In this document: positions 59,990 through 64,000 of the stretch, piece after piece
Numbering within the stretch: position 1 is the stretch's first letter
Layout of the letters: every line of letters starts with the position of its first letter
Source of the DNA: Sipunculus nudus
Taxonomy: Eukaryota > Annelida > Sipuncula > Golfingiida > Sipunculidae
Assembly (NCBI GenBank): GCA_026874595.1
Contig: CM049309.1
Location: 22,675,033 to 22,739,032, forward strand
Direction: 5' to 3'
DNA length: 64,000 nucleotides
Position numbers and translations under genes: made by a program
The notes under the pieces: generated by a model
Databases searched by the model: none
Told to the model about the DNA's origin: nothing
The model's input: the letters and a program-made list of their open reading frames with translations, nothing else

Positions 59990-61370
59990 CCGATACTGTT
60001 TTATGCCAAAACATCGCAGTCAGATGATACGAATCCCTGTTTTCTACGACGAGTCGCGGTCGCAGGTGATTGGACCCTTAGGTGACGAAAATCTTTAGTC
60101 ACTACATATCACACACGCATAATGAAACCTCTAGAAAGAATAATTTACGTTCTCTGCCAACTGTGGCGTGAAGCAAGTTTACTTTCCTAAGGGGTGACAT
60201 TTGGTAGGTAACGGCAGGTTGAACGTTATATCATATTCGTGGCGAAATTAACACCCCTCTTTTGTTTTGAAAAGTAACTTCGCGGAGAGCATTAAGTCAC
60301 ACTCCTTAACACATATACTGAAACATCCAAAAAAATTATTCATGATTGACAATCTCTATTTTAATCAGGCGTAACTTTGAAATCCCTCTTTCCTGACCTT
60401 CCGTTACTCTAATCACACTGGCCATTTTGAGGTGTTATGTTGCATGATTTTCACTAAGTAAATATTTATACATATTGGCCCTCCATTTTTGCTTTAAAAT
60501 CACAACTGATCTGAAAAAAAAAATGACCAAACCCCTTTAAAAACTTTTTACAAAGAAAAAAAACACTAGGTGACATATGCTACCACACTACAATTTATTA
60601 AATCCAAAGACAAATTCTTACCCGTTTGCGAACACTTTCCAAAAAACACAAAAACACATGTCAGAATGCATGCAAATATGTATACAAAAAGGTTATCTAA
60701 CAACAACAAAATAATGGAACTGATAAAATTTGGGAAATAAATCATGGAGATTGACTGTATAAGAAAAGGACCAAATAATGATGGTCATTCCACGCATATA
60801 CGTACACATTCTCGCCCAATATACCATCGTGTTGTGAGACAACATATTTGAACTAATAAATAAAAATAATATTTACTACCTATACAAAAGAATTACCTAT
60901 TGATACACATTTGTTCATATATTTTAAGTTTAGTCTATGCCCATATCTATTTTTAAGGAAGCAAGAATTAATGTTCCCAGAAATAATATTTCTGTGTGTA
61001 TCTCTGAATATAAGTTTTACTCTGAGTCACTTTTCTTCTAGTCAATGCTCAGGCTGAAACAAGTATATACACGTTATAACTTACATATGAAACAAAGAAA
61101 CAGGATGCAAAGGCAAGGACGAGTGGCTCCCAAACAAAACTTTCAACCAATCATTTTAGCGGTCCTGCTTTAAAGGGACAAACCACTACCTTACAAAACT
61201 AACCAGGATGTCAAGTTTCTTTGGCAGATTAACGTTGATATATAATGATTTGTTATGAACAAGGCCGTTAGGTTAATTTCCTTTTGGGTTTTGGGTCTCT
61301 GTATTTATTGTACTCTAGTTGTACATTACGAGTTCTAGGTGTGGGAAGTTGCACTTAAAATCTACTTAAA
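59990..61370. other. Intergenic, no gene seen
   Basis: Nothing supportable beyond short A runs. Confidence 0.4.
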
Positions 61371-61376
61371 CGGTCT

Positions 61377-61377
61377 A

Positions 61378-61474
<97 letters not shown>
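61377..61474. repeat. (TA)n microsatellite
   Basis: About 98 bp of nearly pure AT with one TG and one AATA interruption. Confidence 0.95.
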
Positions 61475-61476
<2 letters not shown>

Positions 61477-63475
61477 TTCAGTGTAGCTTGTCAACAGGAA
61501 GTAAAGAGTCATACTGGCTGCAAATCAAGTTTTCATGGGTTCGCGGGACTTGGCTTCGGCACGGCAGAAACTATCCGTCTTCCGCAGCATAATAAGTTAT
61601 ACCACGTAAGTCGCCATTGAGTTGGTTATGGTGACGTTGGCCATAAAATGGCGGATGTTATATTTTAAAATACCTGAATTACTGTATTAACGATAGCGGC
61701 GGACTTCAGGTGTCTTACATTTCATTCTTTAACTTTAATAAATAGGCCACCAAGCCCTTTAGATATTAAGAGCAATTGCTGATATTGGGAATCAGTGCTT
61801 CGTATTTTCAGTTAGACCTTCAGATACTTCAAATGCATATACTTTCACATATATTGGATAGAAGCTAGACCTTCAAATACTTCCAAAACATAAATTCCAC
61901 ATATATTGGATAGAAGCTCCCCCTGCCATCGGAATTTGGAACAGCCTTCGAGAAGCAGCACTTATCTGCGAAATATCTGCGTTGATGAGGTCCGGGGTTC
62001 ATAAAACAGATTTCACGATCAACTATCATTACTGGGGTAAAATCACCAGTTTCTTTGTGAAGTGTGGTATAAGAGTTTGGGATGGAAAAAATGACTGTGG
62101 GGATAAAAGTTCCACCTCCATCTCCCATCCTTTGGACTAATTGGTTATGTTCTGGCGAGACTCAGTCTTCAAACTGCTGGAAAACTGTTGCCGTTTTTTT
62201 TTTCTTGTAATACATAGTTTTATATAGAAGAGCTCATGTGCCTCTATCAACCTTTCTGAATACCAGTTTTTGTATTATTACCATCCCTTGATGTTCATTG
62301 TTAGAACATATATATAGTATTTATGATATTTCTTTGAAATTTATGGAGCAGCATTGGACCACCGACTGACCTATGGGGGTCCACCTTGAGAATCTGTTAA
62401 CTAAACATTTCTGAAGTTCGTATTGTTCACATTGTAACTTGATATAGAAAATACTCTTAAATTACTGATTAAATATTTGATTGGGGGTTCCACTTAGTTG
62501 AACAGCATATGTCTAACCAGATTTCATATTCTTCAATCCGTTTTCATGGAGAATTTTGTATGTTTGAGGCTGACCTACTTTCAAATTTGAAATTAAGATC
62601 TCTATAGAAGCTGGTAAAGTTTTGAAATTGGCCACGGAACAAAGCCAGGGCGTACCTACTACCGCTACTGTATACATTGGTGAAGATATTTGTTTTTGCC
62701 TTGAGTTTTCTTTCTTCTTATTATTATACTGTTTTATCCGATTTTATTGATTCTTACCCTTAATGTACCATACTATGGTCCAATACGCGTGTCCGAAGAT
62801 CTATGTTCTCTGGTAAAGGAGGTTAGATTAGCCACGGGCTTTTGACCAGTGTGGGTCAAAAAGGCAACATAGCGGTAAACAGTTAAAATATGGTACGCAT
62901 CGGGGACTTCAGTTTTCTTCATATTCTTGTTTAACATGAACATCAACATTAATATTTGGCCGCTGTGTTTTCGTGATACACATGCGTTTGTTTATCGATG
63001 CTACGTCACAAAATATACAACTTTCCCCGACCTAGATATGTTCCAAGTCGAGGGACCCTGGCATTATGGGGTGAACCTGCAAGCGAACATCAAGCCGCCT
63101 TTCCCACCTGTTTAAAGTGAATGATACATGTTTGAAATGTACATGTGCAGCATTCCATTTCCCGAGTGTGACTGATATTCATGTTCTCTGGCATGACGTC
63201 ACAAGTCAACTAGTGCTTTGAAACACAGGGAATAGCACACTGCCGGTAGCAAGGCTAATAAAACGCACTAGCAGTGACCAATTGGAAGCGGCTGCTTTCA
63301 TCTTAAAATTACTGTAACAACAAAAAGAAACCCTTTTCATATCGAGATCTGAAAATAATAAAAAACTAAAATACGGGTAGTCGACAAGCGACTACGTGTA
63401 CCCGCCAAAATCAGAGTAGGACGGGTGAAGTGAGGCAAATATTGAGTGGCAAGGGGAAATAGAGTGAGATGTGTT
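61475..63475. other. Intergenic, two weak coding candidates only
   Basis: Short duplicated words (TTCACATATATTGGATAGAA and CCACATATATTGGATAGAA) lie at about 61845-61915. A minus frame at 62128-61865 (87 codons, starts MGDGGGTFIP) and a + frame at 62927-63115 (62 codons, ends NLQANIKPPFPPV) have less AT-biased composition than their surroundings but no recognised motif, so they are not called. Confidence 0.35.
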
Positions 63476-63480
63476 GCATA

Positions 63481-63960
63481 TTAGCATGGATGTCTGCCAT
63501 GTAAACATGGTTGCAGGTGGCGCCACCAGTTTTGTGCATGAAAAAGAACTATGTGAGATCTATACAAAAGCAAAATTTCATGAAGATACATCAAACCAGT
63601 CCGGAGATATTAGCATGGATGTCTACAGCGTGTACGTGAATGTAGGTGGCGCCACCTATCATAAAATCAAGAAAGCTATCTAGGATGTTTACGCATGCAA
63701 AAGTTGAGGTGAATAAGTCCAACCACTGCAGAGATATGAGTGATTTTATCCCAAGGCAGACGAACAGATGGACGCTGTGCAAAAATGGTTGCAGGTGGCA
63801 TCACTAGCTTATTGTATGATATAAAGCTACCCTAAAGCTACACTGGTGCAACATTTCAGCCTGATCGGTCAAACGTGTCTGAAGATATGTCGTTTAATGT
63901 GTAATCACAGACGCACAGATGGACGCACTGCAGGTCAGAAGTCAACAGAAAAATGGTTAG
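63481..63960. repeat. Diverged tandem repeat, ~128-bp period
   Basis: TTAGCATGGATGTCT at 63481 and 63609, each followed by GTGGCGCCACC and by CC..C.GGAGATA or GCAGAGATA. A third, weaker copy runs from about 63735 (GGTTGCAGGTGGCATCAC) toward 63960. This is a dispersed-repeat style similar to 1-862 and 50405-50705. Confidence 0.7.
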
Positions 63961-64000
63961 GCACCAGCTCATATGTGACCCGATAATTGGGTTAAGTTTC

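Noticed and set aside
61865-62128. 87-codon minus frame starting MGDGGGTFIP
   Set aside because: Composition is somewhat coding-like, but its end runs into a short duplicated AT-rich word and no family is recognised.
62927-63115. 62-codon + frame ending NLQANIKPPFPPV
   Set aside because: Could be a terminal exon, but no acceptor with a matching upstream exon was found.

Overview
The window is eukaryotic and gene-poor. It is AT-rich and full of microsatellites, minisatellites and short inverted-repeat transposons. Genes have introns with canonical GT-AG sites and one GC-AG site. The repeat style and the cysteine-rich secreted gene suggest a lophotrochozoan, most likely a bivalve mollusc. That attribution is an inference from style; no marker gene is present to prove it.

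Three genes can be supported. (1) An intronless class A G-protein-coupled receptor on the + strand (14955-16070), of the biogenic-amine/muscarinic-like type. It is followed by a near-identical 830-bp tandem copy of its 3' third plus 3' UTR, which is a truncated pseudogene. (2) A minus-strand gene spanning 40384-31054, assembled here from six small exons whose splice sites and codon phases all agree. It encodes a secreted protein of about 179 residues made of a signal peptide and three cysteine-rich repeats, each split by one intron. Its introns hold a 3-kb ACT array, a solo LTR and a MITE. (3) A minus-strand gene spanning 56985-53560, assembled from seven coding exons in consistent phase. It encodes a secreted protein of about 517 residues that I do not recognise, and it has a probable 5' UTR exon at 57319-57350.

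Most of the rest is repetitive. There are two related solo LTRs with 4-bp target duplications (11805-12633, 35948-36768) and MITE-like elements at 21294-22177, 29641-30021, 34510-34927, 57793-58139 and 58355-59662. A decayed non-LTR reverse transcriptase fragment lies near 7.5-7.8 kb and a tRNA-like SINE head near 9.1 kb. Large tandem arrays lie at 2811-3147, 25429-27787, 36999-39994, 41101-41420 and 47020-47905. A 51-nt-arm hairpin sits at 19365-19494, and four palindromes spaced exactly 21 bp sit at 6706-6785.

The three genes are not obviously linked in function: one membrane receptor and two secreted proteins. Most other open frames in the window are products of tandem arrays or chance.
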